Shown here piece after piece: positions 17,973 through 27,747 of a stretch of DNA of 64,000 nt; position 1 is the first letter of the stretch; each line of letters begins with the position of its first letter. The translations under genes and the position numbers were made by a program. Origin of the DNA: Hyphomicrobiales bacterium. GTDB taxonomy: Bacteria > Pseudomonadota > Alphaproteobacteria > Rhizobiales > JACESI01. Location of the stretch: contig JBDWKL010000013.1 in the NCBI GenBank assembly GCA_039973685.1, positions 1-64,000 of the forward strand, in the 5' to 3' direction. The notes below the pieces were generated by a model that was not told the DNA's origin, did not search any database, and saw nothing but the letters and a program-made list of their open reading frames with translations.

Positions 17973-19378
17973 CTGCATGCCGCATCGCGTACAGCCTTAA
18001 TCACATCAATAATATCTTGCTCACTCGTGCGGTGATTGACGATGGCTGCCCGCAGACAGTTTTCACCTTCGACCGTAGTAGTCGAGAAAATCACATCGCC
18101 ACTGAGCTGCAATTGAGCGGCGACTTTGCTGGCGTCTGCCTTTTCCAAAGCGATGCAACACAGGTTTGAAACAACGGGATGAGCAAGACGCAGGCCCTCT
18201 GTTTGGCCTGCCAGTTCGCCCATAAGTTTAGCCTGTTTGCAATTATCCGTAATGACATCACCGAATGTCTTCGTGCCATAGCCCTTGATTGCCGCCCAAA
18301 CTTTCAGCGCTTTAAAGCCGCGTGAAAGCTCCAAGCCATAATCACAATACCAAAGATCACCACCGCCAATGCCTGCGTCTTGCGGCGCAAGGTAGCTTGG
18401 GCGTTCTGCGAAGGTGGCGCGGTGCAAATCATGGTCGCGGATTAAGCACGCGCCGCAATCGTAAGGCACAAACATCCATTTATGGAAATCACACGCAATG
18501 GAATCTGCTTTTTCAACACCGTTGGAAAGCAAACGCCAAGGCTCATCCGCCAAACGCGTCCAAAACCCAAAAGCGCCATCAATATGGAGCCAAATATCTT
18601 GCTCGCGGCAATAATCGGCAATTTCATCAATCGGGTCGAAAGTACCCAGATTGACCGATCCAGCTGTTGCAACAACAGCAAGCGGAACACAGCCTGCCGC
18701 GCGGTCTTCTTCCACCATCGCCTTGAGTGCTACCAAGTCCATCGCATGATCAATTGTCGGCACCGAGCGAAGCGCGTCACTGCCGTGGCCCATGACATCA
18801 AGTGCCTTAGACATGCACGAGTGAGCGCCTTTGGCGGCATATACTTTTATGTCTGGCAGAGAACGGATGCCCTTTTTGCGCACATCTGAGCCAAAACGTT
18901 TTACGCGAGCAGCAGACAGGGCGAGGATGGTGCCTTGCGATGTGCCTGTCGTGAGTATACCTGACGAACCATCAGGAAAGCCTGCCACAAGCCTCACCCA
19001 ATCAATAACAGCACGTTCAATTTCAACGGCCCCATGATCACGCCCACCGCAATTACTGTTCATGGTGCTTGCAACAAGATCAGCGCCAACACCAAGCGGC
19101 AAACCTGTGCCATGAACCCAGCCAAAAAACTTTGGATGCGTGTTGCCTGTGGCATAGGGCATGATGTTTTGCGTGAGGTTTTCGAATAGGTCGGCAGACG
19201 TCATGCCCGGTTCATCAATGGAGAGCGCGACCGATGGCCCCATGTCCTCAGGCTTCGGCTGCCAAGGAAAATCACGCGCCGACTTCATTCGCTCTAAGCA
19301 TTGATCAAGGAGCGCATGAAAGTCTTGGGAAAACTGGTCCCAATCCTGCGGGTCAATGCGCTGCCCTTGATTGCCCAT
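17969..19378 (-). CDS. PLP-dependent group II amino acid decarboxylase (aromatic-L-amino-acid type)
   Basis: 469 residues. The decarboxylase fold shows GILTTGTSQGTILAL, LHIDGAFGFW (aspartate contacting PLP) and the lysine motif DFHKWMFVPYDCG. Similar proteins decarboxylate aromatic amino acids, glutamate or related substrates. The gene begins directly after the moeB stop (TAA then ATG) at the end of the ubiE operon, which implies read-through expression. That context does not name a substrate. Confidence 0.82.
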   Translation of the reverse strand: MGNQGQRIDPQDWDQFSQDFHALLDQCLERMKSARDFPWQPKPEDMGPSVALSIDEPGMTSADLFENLTQNIMPYATGNTHPKFFGWVHGTGLPLGVGADLVASTMNSNCGGRDHGAVEIERAVIDWVRLVAGFPDGSSGILTTGTSQGTILALSAARVKRFGSDVRKKGIRSLPDIKVYAAKGAHSCMSKALDVMGHGSDALRSVPTIDHAMDLVALKAMVEEDRAAGCVPLAVVATAGSVNLGTFDPIDEIADYCREQDIWLHIDGAFGFWTRLADEPWRLLSNGVEKADSIACDFHKWMFVPYDCGACLIRDHDLHRATFAERPSYLAPQDAGIGGGDLWYCDYGLELSRGFKALKVWAAIKGYGTKTFGDVITDNCKQAKLMGELAGQTEGLRLAHPVVSNLCCIALEKADASKVAAQLQLSGDVIFSTTTVEGENCLRAAIVNHRTSEQDIIDVIKAVRDAACS

Positions 19379-20149
19379 TTAATGATCCCCGTTTAATGGG
19401 TTTTTCGGGTCACGTTTATATTTGATGGTTTCAAACCGCATGGAGAGACTATCAACCAGCAACAAACGCCCCACCATATTGTCACCAACACCTGCAATGA
19501 GCTTAATAATTTCGAGCGCCTGCATCGTGCCAAGAACGCCCGTTAAGGCACCCAGAACCCCCGCCTCCGCGCATGTTGGCACCGCCCCTTCCTCTGGCCT
19601 GTTTGGAAACAAGCAGCGATAGGTTGGGTAGGCATTACCTGCATCGTCGCTCAGATGAGGCATTAAGGTGGTGAGCGTTCCGTCAAATCGACCAACGGCT
19701 GCTGTCACCAGTGTCTTACCTGCATGGTAGCAAGCATCAGATACGAGGTAGCGCGTGTCGAAATTATCAGAACCATCGGCAACGATATCGTAGCCTGCGA
19801 TCAAGTCTGCCGCGTTATCACTATTAATGCGCGCGTTGTGAGCGTTGAAGGTCACATGAGGATTAATGCGTTTAATCGCGCTTGCTGCACTTTCAACCTT
19901 TGGCTCACCGACATTTTCTGTGTCATGGATCACTTGGCGTTGAAGGTTAGAAAGGCTGACCTCGTCATCATCAACCACACCCAGCGTACCAACACCTGCG
20001 GCGGCTAAATATTGCAACAAGGGCGAACCAAGACCACCTGCCCCGATGATCAAAACCTTTGCTGCTTTTAATTTTTGCTGCCCAGCACCGCCCACTTCTG
20101 CCAAAACAATGTGACGGGCATAGCGTTCAATCTCTTGAGCATCCAACAT
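19379..20149 (-). CDS. moeB: MoeB/ThiF-family adenylyltransferase, zinc cysteines largely missing
   Basis: 256 residues. An E1-like enzyme with the ATP motif VLIIGAGGLGSPLLQYLAAAG, the arginine of SNLQRQVIH, and DGSDNFDTRYLVSDAC. Family role: adenylating the C-terminal glycine of a ubiquitin-like sulfur carrier (MoaD or ThiS). Of the four zinc cysteines known in E. coli MoeB, three are not here: the first pair reads TYRC instead of CYRC, and the C-terminal CPxC is replaced by the tail RDPKNPLNGDH. It abuts dut (TAG then ATG) and the decarboxylase gene. ThiF-like function is possible. Confidence 0.83.
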   Translation of the reverse strand: MLDAQEIERYARHIVLAEVGGAGQQKLKAAKVLIIGAGGLGSPLLQYLAAAGVGTLGVVDDDEVSLSNLQRQVIHDTENVGEPKVESAASAIKRINPHVTFNAHNARINSDNAADLIAGYDIVADGSDNFDTRYLVSDACYHAGKTLVTAAVGRFDGTLTTLMPHLSDDAGNAYPTYRCLFPNRPEEGAVPTCAEAGVLGALTGVLGTMQALEIIKLIAGVGDNMVGRLLLVDSLSMRFETIKYKRDPKNPLNGDH

Positions 20150-20602
20150 CTAAGCAACACCTGTTGAGCCGAAACCACCTGCGCCGCGTTCTGTATCGCT
20201 CAATTCATCTGCGGTCGTAAATGTCACCTGCGTTACGGGTGCAATCACCATTTGAGCAATGCGCATACCGCGTTCAACAGTGAAAGGCTCTGCACCGTGG
20301 TTGATCAAGATCACCTGAACTTCGCCACGATAATCAGCATCAATTGTGCCGGGCGAATTAAGCGCAGTCACACCGTTCTTAATCGCGAGGCCAGAACGGG
20401 GGCGGATTTGTGCTTCATAGCCCTCAGGAATTTCCATCGCGAGGCCCGTTGGGATCAATGTCCGCTCACCCGATCCAAGCGTTACGGGTGCACCTTCAGC
20501 CACAGCGGCGCGAAGATCTACGCCTGCGGAGTTTGCCGTTTCATAGGCGGGCAATTCCAAGCCATCAAAATGAGGAAGAGTTTTAAGCGCAACCTGCACC
20601 AT
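20150..20602 (-). CDS. dut: Deoxyuridine 5'-triphosphate nucleotidohydrolase
   Basis: 150 residues, trimeric dUTPase. The five motifs are in order: [35 protein letters not shown] and the C-terminal [10 protein letters not shown] that closes over the nucleotide. It makes dUMP and keeps uracil out of DNA. Start ATG 20602 overlaps the coaBC stop by one base (TAATG); five extra codons upstream lie inside coaBC and are not needed. Confidence 0.96.
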   Translation of the reverse strand: MVQVALKTLPHFDGLELPAYETANSAGVDLRAAVAEGAPVTLGSGERTLIPTGLAMEIPEGYEAQIRPRSGLAIKNGVTALNSPGTIDADYRGEVQVILINHGAEPFTVERGMRIAQMVIAPVTQVTFTTADELSDTERGAGGFGSTGVA

Positions 20603-21813
20603 TAGTTTGCGCTCCACTTAACAATCGCTTCAACCAGCAGATCAGCCACTTCAGACTTTGGCATCTTGTCCCACGTATCAACGCCGGCTTTTGAGACGAT
20701 GTGAACGATATTCTCATCACCGCCCATAACACCAATGCCGCCTTTTTCTTCTGACGAAACATCATTGGCCACAATCCAGTCAGCACCCTTGCGTTCCAGC
20801 TTGGCGCGGGCGTGCTCGGCCACTTTTTCAGTCTCGGCAGCAAAGCCAATCACCAAGTCAGGGCGACCATCGCTATGGGCCAATGTCTTCAAAATATCTG
20901 GATTTTCTTCAAAGTTGAGCGCTGGAATATCGCCAGAGCCATCTTTCTTGATCTTCTGACCACTTGCCCCTTTAACCCGCCAGTCAGCAACCGCTGCGGC
21001 CATGATGGCAATATCTGCAGGCAAGGCATCATTCACGGCTTGCTGCATCTCTAATGCAGTTTCAACCTGCACAACGGCCATGCCCTGCGGTTCAGCCAAA
21101 TTGGTCGGCCCGCTGACAAGCGTCACCTTGGCGCCCGCCATCACGCATGCATTGGCAATAGCGTAGCCTTGCTTGCCCGATGAACGGTTCGCGATATAGC
21201 GCACAGGGTCGATTGGCTCATGGGTTGGGCCTGCGGTAATCAGAACATGCTTGCCAGCTAAGGGGCCCGTTGAAAGCAGACGCTCGGCTTCTGCAACAAT
21301 CTCAAGCGGTTCGCTTAAGCGCCCACGCCCTGCTTCATTGCGTTCTGCCATTTCACCTATATCTGGCCCAATAAATTGCGCACCGTCGCCGCGAAGTTTT
21401 TCAACATTGCGTTGGGTCGCGGGGTTGTTCCACATATGTGGGTTCATGGCGGGCGCGATAAGCACGGGTTTGTTGTTGGCAAGCAACACGGCGCTTGCCA
21501 AATCAGGTGCAAGGCCATTTGCCATTTTCGCGAGAAAATCAGCACTTGCTGGCGCAATCACAACCAAATCAGCAACGCGGGATAATTTAATGTGCCCAAT
21601 CTCATCTTCTTGTGTGAGATCGAAGAGATTATCAAACACAGGCTGCTCTGATAGAGCTTGCACAGACAAAGGCGTCACAAACTCTTTCGCGCCGTCAGTC
21701 ATCACACACTGAACCGACGCTCCACGCTCCCGCAGGCGGCGAATAAGGTCGAGGCATTTATAGGCGGCGATGCCACCAGTTAAAATCAATAAGATGCGTT
21801 TATGATCAAGCAT
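20602..21813 (-). CDS. coaBC: Bifunctional phosphopantothenoylcysteine decarboxylase / phosphopantothenate-cysteine ligase
   Basis: 403 residues. The N-terminal flavoprotein CoaC half ([34 protein letters not shown], with the active cysteine position absent from the usual region read here) is followed by the CoaB ligase half ([38 protein letters not shown]). It performs two steps of coenzyme A synthesis. Start ATG 21813 lies 8 nt after the ubiB stop; the longer frame back to 21876 overlaps ubiB and was not used. Confidence 0.94.
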   Translation of the reverse strand: MLDHKRILLILTGGIAAYKCLDLIRRLRERGASVQCVMTDGAKEFVTPLSVQALSEQPVFDNLFDLTQEDEIGHIKLSRVADLVVIAPASADFLAKMANGLAPDLASAVLLANNKPVLIAPAMNPHMWNNPATQRNVEKLRGDGAQFIGPDIGEMAERNEAGRGRLSEPLEIVAEAERLLSTGPLAGKHVLITAGPTHEPIDPVRYIANRSSGKQGYAIANACVMAGAKVTLVSGPTNLAEPQGMAVVQVETALEMQQAVNDALPADIAIMAAAVADWRVKGASGQKIKKDGSGDIPALNFEENPDILKTLAHSDGRPDLVIGFAAETEKVAEHARAKLERKGADWIVANDVSSEEKGGIGVMGGDENIVHIVSKAGVDTWDKMPKSEVADLLVEAIVKWSAN

Positions 21814-21821
21814 GGTTTGTT

Positions 21822-23402
21822 TTACCCCTGCCACATCACCACGGCAAGCGCGCCAACAGCAATGGCAATCGCCCACAGACCATAGGCCGTTACTTTTGCG
21901 CTTTTGCTCTCATCACCGCTAAAGGCTTTCAAGGTTTCAGGATCAAGCCGCAAACCCTTTTCGCCCACCGCAGCCATTTCGGCAGATAACTTCTCTGCGC
22001 GGGCGGCAAGTTCTGGCAGATCACCTACCAACTTACCCAGCGCATTAACGCCATTGGCAGCACGGCGAATATGCGCGGCAGGTCCCACTTCGCGGCCAAT
22101 CCAACCTTTGATCACAGGTTCAGCTGCTTTCCACATGTTGAATGATGGATCGAGTGAACGGGCCACCCCTTCAGCTACCACCATAGTACGTTGAAGGAAC
22201 ATCAACTGCGGCTGCATCGGCATATCAAACAGGTCCGTCACATCGAGCAATTGCTGTAAAAGCCGTGCCATTGAAATATCGTCAGCCTGCGCTCCGTGGA
22301 TTGGCTCACCAATCCCACGCAATGCTTGTGCAAAATCTTCAACCTTGTGGCGAGCTGGCACATAGCCCGCTTCAAAATGAACCTCGGCAATCCGCATATA
22401 TTCGCGGTTGATGAAGCCCCAGAGGATTTCAGCTAGAAACCTGCTTTCGCCCTCATTGATCCGCCCCATAATGCCGCCATCAATCGCGACGATCTTGCCG
22501 CCTTCTGTGACAAACATATTGCCTTGGTGCGGGTCGGCATGGAAAAAGCCATCGCGCACGGCTTGGGTAAGAAACGAATTGATCACCTCATTGGCAAGCT
22601 CTGGGAGATCGTAGCCAGCAGCTTCTAACCCCTCAAGGTCTGAGAGCTTCAAGCCATCAATCCATTCCGTCACTAAAATATCGCGGGACATGAAGTCCCA
22701 TACAACGTCAGGCGTGCGGTAATTAGGGTTGTCTTCCATATTCTCGCCAAGCTCAGACAAAGCTGCCGCTTCTAGGCGAAGATCAAGCTCTAACTCAGCA
22801 GAACGTTCCAGTGTTTCAACGGCCGCAACGGGGCGCATGCGTCTTAATGACGGGACGAAAAACTCCGCCCATCGCGCTGCGATAAAGAAGGCATCGAGAT
22901 CATTTTTAAATCGTTTGCGAATATCAGGCCGTAAGACTTTAACAGCCACTTCGCGTGTGGTGCCATCTGCATTGCGACGGGTTGCCTTATGAACTTGGGC
23001 AATGGAGGCTGCGGCAATTGATTCTGAGAAACTCTCGAATAATTCGTCACACGGCTTGCCGAAGGCTGCTTCAACTTGTGCTTTAGCAATTGCCGTATCG
23101 AATGCTGGTAAGCGATCTTGCAAAAGCGAAAGGTTGCCTGCGATTTCTTTGCCCACCATATCAGGCCGCGTTGCGAGGAACTGACCTATTTTGATGTAGC
23201 TTGGCCCCAATCGGTTGAGCGCTTGGGTTAGTCGCTCAGCATTGTTGGCTTTTTTAACCGAGCCTTTTTCAAAAATCCGCAATACTTTGATTGCGAATTG
23301 GCCAGATGGCGGCAATTGCTCAGGGTCGGCCAGCCGCGTTACGCCTTCGCGCATCAGCACCCAGCCAGCTTTGACCAATCTAAAGTAAGACGAAATTGCC
23401 AT
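21822..23402 (-). CDS. ubiB: UbiB ABC1-family protein for ubiquinone synthesis
   Basis: 526 residues. The atypical kinase fold has the KxGQ motif (GPSYIKIGQFLATRPDMVG), the alanine-rich loop in place of a P-loop (AAASIAQVHKA), and a DPHQGNMF catalytic segment. Two hydrophobic helices close the C-terminus (AYGLWAIAIAVGALAVVMW). UbiB is an ATPase needed for coenzyme Q hydroxylation steps and acts at the membrane. It sits 9 nt behind ubiE. Confidence 0.95.
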   Translation of the reverse strand: MAISSYFRLVKAGWVLMREGVTRLADPEQLPPSGQFAIKVLRIFEKGSVKKANNAERLTQALNRLGPSYIKIGQFLATRPDMVGKEIAGNLSLLQDRLPAFDTAIAKAQVEAAFGKPCDELFESFSESIAAASIAQVHKATRRNADGTTREVAVKVLRPDIRKRFKNDLDAFFIAARWAEFFVPSLRRMRPVAAVETLERSAELELDLRLEAAALSELGENMEDNPNYRTPDVVWDFMSRDILVTEWIDGLKLSDLEGLEAAGYDLPELANEVINSFLTQAVRDGFFHADPHQGNMFVTEGGKIVAIDGGIMGRINEGESRFLAEILWGFINREYMRIAEVHFEAGYVPARHKVEDFAQALRGIGEPIHGAQADDISMARLLQQLLDVTDLFDMPMQPQLMFLQRTMVVAEGVARSLDPSFNMWKAAEPVIKGWIGREVGPAAHIRRAANGVNALGKLVGDLPELAARAEKLSAEMAAVGEKGLRLDPETLKAFSGDESKSAKVTAYGLWAIAIAVGALAVVMWQG

Positions 23403-23411
23403 AAGGTGCCT

Positions 23412-24167
23412 TTAGAGATTCCAGCCAGAATGAAGGCAAACAGCACCGCCCGCATAAACACGGTGGCTTACTTGGTCCATGCCTGCTGTTTTCATCATCG
23501 CTTCAAACCGCATTGGGTTCGGGAATTTACGGATTGATTCAACAAGATATTGATAGGATTCACGGTCACCTGTCACAGCCTGCCCAACACGTGGGATAAC
23601 ATTGAAGGAATAAGCGTCATAGATTTTATCAAAGCCCGCAACATCCACTTGCGAAAACTCTAGACATAAAAAGCGTCCGCCGCGCTTTAATACACGCCGT
23701 GCTTCTGAAAGAGCTTTGTCGATCTTTGGCACGTTACGAATACCAAAAGCGATTGTATAGGCATCAAAGGAATTGTCTTCAAAAGGAAGCTCTTCGGCAT
23801 TGCCTTCTTGAAATTTGATATGGGAAAACCCGCGTTCTTCTGCGCGTTCTTTGCCCACTTCAAGCATAGAGCCGTTGATGTCGAAAACCGTTGATTGCAC
23901 GTTGCTGTTAGACCGTTCTGCAATACGAAACGCGATATCGCCTGTTCCGCCTGCCACATCAAGGTGCGTGTAATCACTTTGTGATTTTGACGGATTGAGG
24001 CTTGAGACCATCGCATCTTTCCAAACACGGTGCATGCCCATCGACATGAAATCGTTCATCACATCATATTTTTTGGCAACAGAGTGGAAGACTTCATCCA
24101 CCATGCCTTGCTTTTCGCCTTCTTCGACCTTTTGAAACCCGAATGATGTGGCATTATCCACTGTCAT
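23412..24167 (-). CDS. ubiE: Demethylmenaquinone/2-polyprenyl-6-methoxy-1,4-benzoquinol C-methyltransferase UbiE
   Basis: 251 residues. SAM-binding motif [16 protein letters not shown], UbiE signature [15 protein letters not shown] near the N-terminus, and [16 protein letters not shown] later. It carries out the C-methylation step in ubiquinone synthesis. Start ATG 24167 ([11 protein letters not shown]) matches family proteins; the 25 codons upstream do not. It is first in the six-gene operon and divergent from mutM. Confidence 0.94.
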   Translation of the reverse strand: MTVDNATSFGFQKVEEGEKQGMVDEVFHSVAKKYDVMNDFMSMGMHRVWKDAMVSSLNPSKSQSDYTHLDVAGGTGDIAFRIAERSNSNVQSTVFDINGSMLEVGKERAEERGFSHIKFQEGNAEELPFEDNSFDAYTIAFGIRNVPKIDKALSEARRVLKRGGRFLCLEFSQVDVAGFDKIYDAYSFNVIPRVGQAVTGDRESYQYLVESIRKFPNPMRFEAMMKTAGMDQVSHRVYAGGAVCLHSGWNL

Positions 24168-24287
24168 GATCCAATCGCCTTTATTCACGCGCAATTTTCT
24201 TGCTGCTGTACTTATTTGAGCGGACACTATTATAAGACACAATGTCTGTCACCCGATCTCTCTTAATATAGTTATGCGTGAAGAACT

Positions 24288-25169
24288 ATGCCTGAGCTTC
24301 CTGAAGTAGAAACTGTTCGCCGTGGTCTTGCCCCTCATATGGAAGGCGAGACGATCATCAAGGTTGAACAGCGCCGCCCAAATTTGCGGTTTGAGTTTCC
24401 AGAACGGTTTGTTGAGCGGTTGGAAGGCCAAAAACTCATCTCAATGGGCCGTCGTGCGAAATATCTGGTCGCCGACATGGAAGACGGCACCGCTCTTATT
24501 ATGCATCTTGGCATGTCTGGCTCATTCCGCGTGGAAGGGTTAGACGACGGCGACCAATTGGTAGACTTTCATTATGATAGAAACAAAGCCGCCAAACATG
24601 ACCATGTGGTTCTTCACATGTCTAATGGGGCGCAGGTTATCTATAATGACCCGCGACGCTTCGGCTTTATGGATCTGGTCGCCCGTAATGAGCTGGATCA
24701 ATGCAAGCATTTTCATAAAATGGGGGTTGAGCCGACGGGTAACGCGCTTTCTCCTGATTATCTAGCCCAAGTTTTTATTAACAAGACGACGCCGCTTAAG
24801 GCCGCTCTGCTTGACCAGCGCATGATTGCGGGACTTGGTAATATATATGTATGCGAAGCTTTATGGCGCGCGCATCTGTCGCCAACTCGTGCCACGGGCA
24901 CACTTGTGACCAAAGCTGGCAAACCGACGGTAAAACTTGAAGAGCTGACTACGCATATTAGAGAAGTAATCGCAGACGCCATCAAAGCAGGCGGCTCATC
25001 GCTTAAAGACTATGTGCATACAGATGGCTCGCTTGGTTATTTTCAACATTCTTTTGCAGCCTATGACCGCGCAGGCGAAGACTGCCGCAAAGAAGCGTGT
25101 AAAGGAACGATTGAGCGCATTGTTCAAAGTGGGCGATCCACCTTCTATTGCCCAACGTGCCAACGATAA
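24288..25169 (+). CDS. mutM: Formamidopyrimidine-DNA glycosylase
   Basis: 293 residues. The N-terminus [14 protein letters not shown] has the catalytic proline 2 and glutamate 3. The C-terminal zinc finger ([20 protein letters not shown] then TFYCPTCQR) has four cysteines. It removes 8-oxoguanine and other oxidised bases. Full length; divergent from ubiE across about 120 bp. Confidence 0.97.
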   Translation: MPELPEVETVRRGLAPHMEGETIIKVEQRRPNLRFEFPERFVERLEGQKLISMGRRAKYLVADMEDGTALIMHLGMSGSFRVEGLDDGDQLVDFHYDRNKAAKHDHVVLHMSNGAQVIYNDPRRFGFMDLVARNELDQCKHFHKMGVEPTGNALSPDYLAQVFINKTTPLKAALLDQRMIAGLGNIYVCEALWRAHLSPTRATGTLVTKAGKPTVKLEELTTHIREVIADAIKAGGSSLKDYVHTDGSLGYFQHSFAAYDRAGEDCRKEACKGTIERIVQSGRSTFYCPTCQR

Positions 25170-25289
25170 AGAGCGTTCATTAACCATTACTGCGAAATAA
25201 CTTTGCAATCCGGCCTTGAAACTAAGAGGTGAAACTGCTTTCAAGATCTTATAAAGTTAACATTTAATTCATCATGAAAGAGGGCGGCT

Positions 25290-26063
25290 ATGGGTTACGA
25301 CACAATTCGCAAAGAAGTTAAAGGTGAAGTTGGTATTGTTACTCTGGACAGACCCAAGGCACTCAACGCTCTCAATGCACAATTGATCGAAGAACTGCTG
25401 GATGCCGTTGTTTCCCTTGATCAAGACAGCAAAATTGGCTGCATCGTCATTACAGGCTCAGAAAAAGCTTTTGCAGCTGGTGCTGATATTAAAGAGATGC
25501 AAACACGCGGTTTTCCTGATGTTTATCTCGATGACCTTTTCGCTAAAACAGAACGCTTAGCCGCATGCCGCAAACCTGTAATCGCGGCTGTCGCAGGCTA
25601 TGCACTAGGTGGCGGTTGTGAGCTTGCCATGATGTGCGACTTTATTATAGCAGCCGATAACGCGAAATTTGGCCAACCTGAAATCAATCTAGGTGTGATT
25701 CCCGGCATTGGCGGCACACAACGCCTCACCCGCGCCATTGGCAAAGCAAAATCAATGGATATGTGCCTTACCGGCCGCATGATGGACGTAAAAGAAGCCG
25801 AAAGCGCTGGTCTTGTGTCTCGTATCGTTCCAATTGCAGATTTGATGGATGAAGTGATGACCGCTGCTGCAAAAATCGCAGATCAATCACTCACCACCAA
25901 TATGATGTTAAAAGAAGCGGTCAATCAAAGCTTTGAAACCACGCTTGCCGCTGGCCTTTTGTTTGAACGCCGTAACTTCCATTCCTTGTTTGCAACCCAA
26001 GATCAATCTGAAGGAATGCAAGCATTTATCGAAAAACGAGCCGCTCAATTCAAAAACAAGTAG
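25290..26063 (+). CDS. Enoyl-CoA hydratase
   Basis: 257 residues of the crotonase fold. The oxyanion-hole segment [12 protein letters not shown], the catalytic glutamates in [14 protein letters not shown] and [17 protein letters not shown], and the C-terminal helices are intact, so the hydratase activity should be retained. It hydrates trans-2-enoyl-CoA in fatty acid degradation. The order mutM, enoyl-CoA hydratase, rpsT, dnaA is conserved in rhizobia. Start follows GAGGGCGGCT. Confidence 0.92.
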   Translation: MGYDTIRKEVKGEVGIVTLDRPKALNALNAQLIEELLDAVVSLDQDSKIGCIVITGSEKAFAAGADIKEMQTRGFPDVYLDDLFAKTERLAACRKPVIAAVAGYALGGGCELAMMCDFIIAADNAKFGQPEINLGVIPGIGGTQRLTRAIGKAKSMDMCLTGRMMDVKEAESAGLVSRIVPIADLMDEVMTAAAKIADQSLTTNMMLKEAVNQSFETTLAAGLLFERRNFHSLFATQDQSEGMQAFIEKRAAQFKNK

Positions 26064-26164
26064 TAATGATGCCATTTTTCGCGATTTCGCCAATTGACGA
26101 AATACAGTCGAGAGATTATAAGCCCGCTACTTAGAGATTTCGTCGTAATCTGTGGGATGCATGC

Positions 26165-26189
26165 CTGTGGCAACACAGAATGGTTTTTT
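26165..26189 (+). terminator. Weak hairpin with T-tract before rpsT
   Basis: CTGTG, GNRA tetraloop GCAA, CACAG (26165-26178) is followed after a few bases by TTTTTT. It could end the enoyl-CoA hydratase transcript or act in the rpsT leader. The stem is only five pairs. Confidence 0.35.
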
Positions 26190-26231
26190 CCGACTCGCGA
26201 CACCCGAAAAACTTGATCAAGGATGACAACA

Positions 26232-26498
26232 ATGGCGAATACGCCTTCCGCCAAGAAAGCAACTCGTAAAATTGCGCGTCGCACAGCAGTTAACAAATCA
26301 CGCCGCACAAACATGCGCTCTTTCTTACGTACAGTAGAAGAAGCAATTACCTCAGGTGATGCAGGTGCTGCAAAGACTGCTTTGAACGCAGCTGAGCCAA
26401 TCGTAATGCGTGCCTCACAAAAAGGCATTTTGCATAAGAATACAGCTTCTAGAAAAATCTCACGTCTTACAAAACGTGTTAAGGCATTGTCTGCATAA
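26232..26498 (+). CDS. rpsT: 30S ribosomal protein S20
   Basis: 88 residues, very basic. [17 protein letters not shown] at the N-terminus and [18 protein letters not shown] near the C-terminus are the S20 signatures. It binds 16S rRNA early in 30S assembly. I chose ATG 26232 over the ATG three codons upstream because family proteins begin MANTPSAKK and AAGGATGAC lies at the right distance. Confidence 0.97.
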   Translation: MANTPSAKKATRKIARRTAVNKSRRTNMRSFLRTVEEAITSGDAGAAKTALNAAEPIVMRASQKGILHKNTASRKISRLTKRVKALSA

Positions 26499-26522
26499 GA
26501 CTTTTTTACAGAGCTAGAATTT

Positions 26523-26549
26523 AAGGCGCCGCAAGGCGTCTTTTTTTTT
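26523..26549 (+). terminator. Rho-independent terminator of rpsT
   Basis: Stem AAGGCGCC / GGCGTCTT with a GNRA tetraloop GCAA, followed by a run of nine T, 24 nt after the rpsT stop. Confidence 0.9.
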
Positions 26550-27100
26550 GCCTTTTGCATTATTTTTTCACACTGCGAACAAAGGTTTGCATGCAAACCT
26601 TTTCCACATGCGTTGAGAAGTCAGTATAAACGTTTACTTTCAATAATTTACGCTACAACCCTAGCGCCACGTGGCCTCAAAAAGCCTGATCAAAATTTTT
26701 AACGCGCCCTCACGTAGCAATAAAAATGCAGGAAAGCGTTCCTAAAAAAATCATAAAAAATGTTAACCATTTGAATTTTTAACGGTTTTAAAAACCCGCC
26801 GTGGATGCTGTTTTTCCTGAACTGATGTCAAGCAAATTTTAATTTTTTATTTCGCCTGAATCGCTTGTTTGGGGCTAGTCCACAGCACGGCATTTATGAT
26901 AGCTTAATTTTGTCTTAAGGGGTGCTCTGGATGCCCCATGATACCAAAGTACAAATCACATTTGCCCCGTAAAAAGGGCAACGGTTTGGCTTCTTCTAAT
27001 GGGGCCATATCGGCGAAGCTGTGCCTGCCAAAGAGCGAGGTACATAAGATCAATATGACGGTCTGACTTTAACAGATCGCGCACGAAGGATGAGGGAAGT
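26550..27100. other. AT-rich rpsT to rhodanese intergenic region with clustered palindromes
   Basis: No convincing gene is seen in these 551 bases. They hold a 22-bp perfect palindrome (26581-26602, half site AAAGGTTTGCA), an overlapping DnaA-box-like TTTTCCACA (26600-26608), and GCCACGTGGC (26666-26675). There is also a hairpin AGGAA-AGCG-TTCCT (26730-26743) and TTGCCC-N8-GGGCAA (26962-26981). The stretch 26690-26850 is very AT-rich. It may contain promoters for the rhodanese-dnaA segment; an origin function is possible but unproven. Confidence 0.6.
26581..26602. repeat. 22-bp perfect palindrome upstream of dnaA region
   Basis: Half site AAAGGTTTGCA is followed directly by its exact complement TGCAAACCTTT, with no spacer. 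It does not carry a T-tract in the right place for a terminator, so a protein-binding or replication-related site is more likely. Confidence 0.6.
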
Positions 27101-27532
27101 ATGTCAGAGTATGCTGGGGATGTTGAATGCTCAACGGCCTGGGAAAATCTTGCGAACAACAAAAATAGCATTCTGGTTGATGTGAGAACATCTGCTGAAT
27201 GGAATTTTGTTGGGCTGCCAGATCTTAGCAAGCTGCAAAAAGATATTGTTCTACTAGAGTGGCAGCAATATCCAGCAATGAACGTGAACTCTGCTTTCAT
27301 TTCCGACTTATCGTCCTCAATCGAAAAGGCCGGCGGCGGCCCAGACACGGAAATTTATTTTCTGTGTCGCTCAGGTGTTCGAAGCCAATCGGCGGCGATT
27401 GCCATGACGAATGAAGGTTATAAGAACTGCTTTAATGTGGCTGGCGGCTTTGAAGGCGGTCACGACGGGCAAAAACATCGGGGACTGGTAAATGGCTGGA
27501 AAGCCAGCAATTTACCTTGGCATCAAAATTAA
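27101..27532 (+). CDS. Rhodanese-domain protein
   Basis: 143 residues, a single rhodanese domain. DVRTSAEWNFVGLPDL at residues about 27-42 is the CH2A-like motif, and CRSGVRSQSAAIAM at about 87-100 is the active-site loop with the persulfide cysteine. The C-terminus NGWKASNLPWHQN is common in small bacterial rhodaneses. It could transfer sulfur in the cytosol; the acceptor is unknown. It lies 215 nt upstream of dnaA on the same strand. Confidence 0.85.
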   Translation: MSEYAGDVECSTAWENLANNKNSILVDVRTSAEWNFVGLPDLSKLQKDIVLLEWQQYPAMNVNSAFISDLSSSIEKAGGGPDTEIYFLCRSGVRSQSAAIAMTNEGYKNCFNVAGGFEGGHDGQKHRGLVNGWKASNLPWHQN

Positions 27533-27540
27533 AAGAACGG

Positions 27541-27747
27541 AGTCGATACGACTAAGACAGGGAATAGACTGAGCAAAAAAACGAACGAGGACGCGTCATG
27601 AAATGATGCCAACCTTTCGCTACCGGGCTTAAACCCCCGGACTGTGCATCGGAAACTGAAATAATCAGCACCGATAAGCAGGAGTAGGAATACAGCTTTA
27701 AAAAAACAGCTTTATGCGGCCAGGACAGATGGGGGAATACTAAAATA
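27541..27747 (+). promoter_or_regulatory. dnaA leader region with two small hairpins
   Basis: AGTCG-ATA-CGACT (27541-27553) and CCGGG-N8-CCCGG (27623-27640) lie in the 215 nt between the rhodanese stop and dnaA. No promoter could be fixed with confidence. The ribosome site is probably GGGGGAA about 12 nt ahead of the dnaA start. Confidence 0.4.

Noticed and set aside
26550-27747. Firm call of the chromosomal origin oriC
   Set aside because: Only one good DnaA-box-like site was found and rhizobial origins are usually near hemE; skew data are needed.
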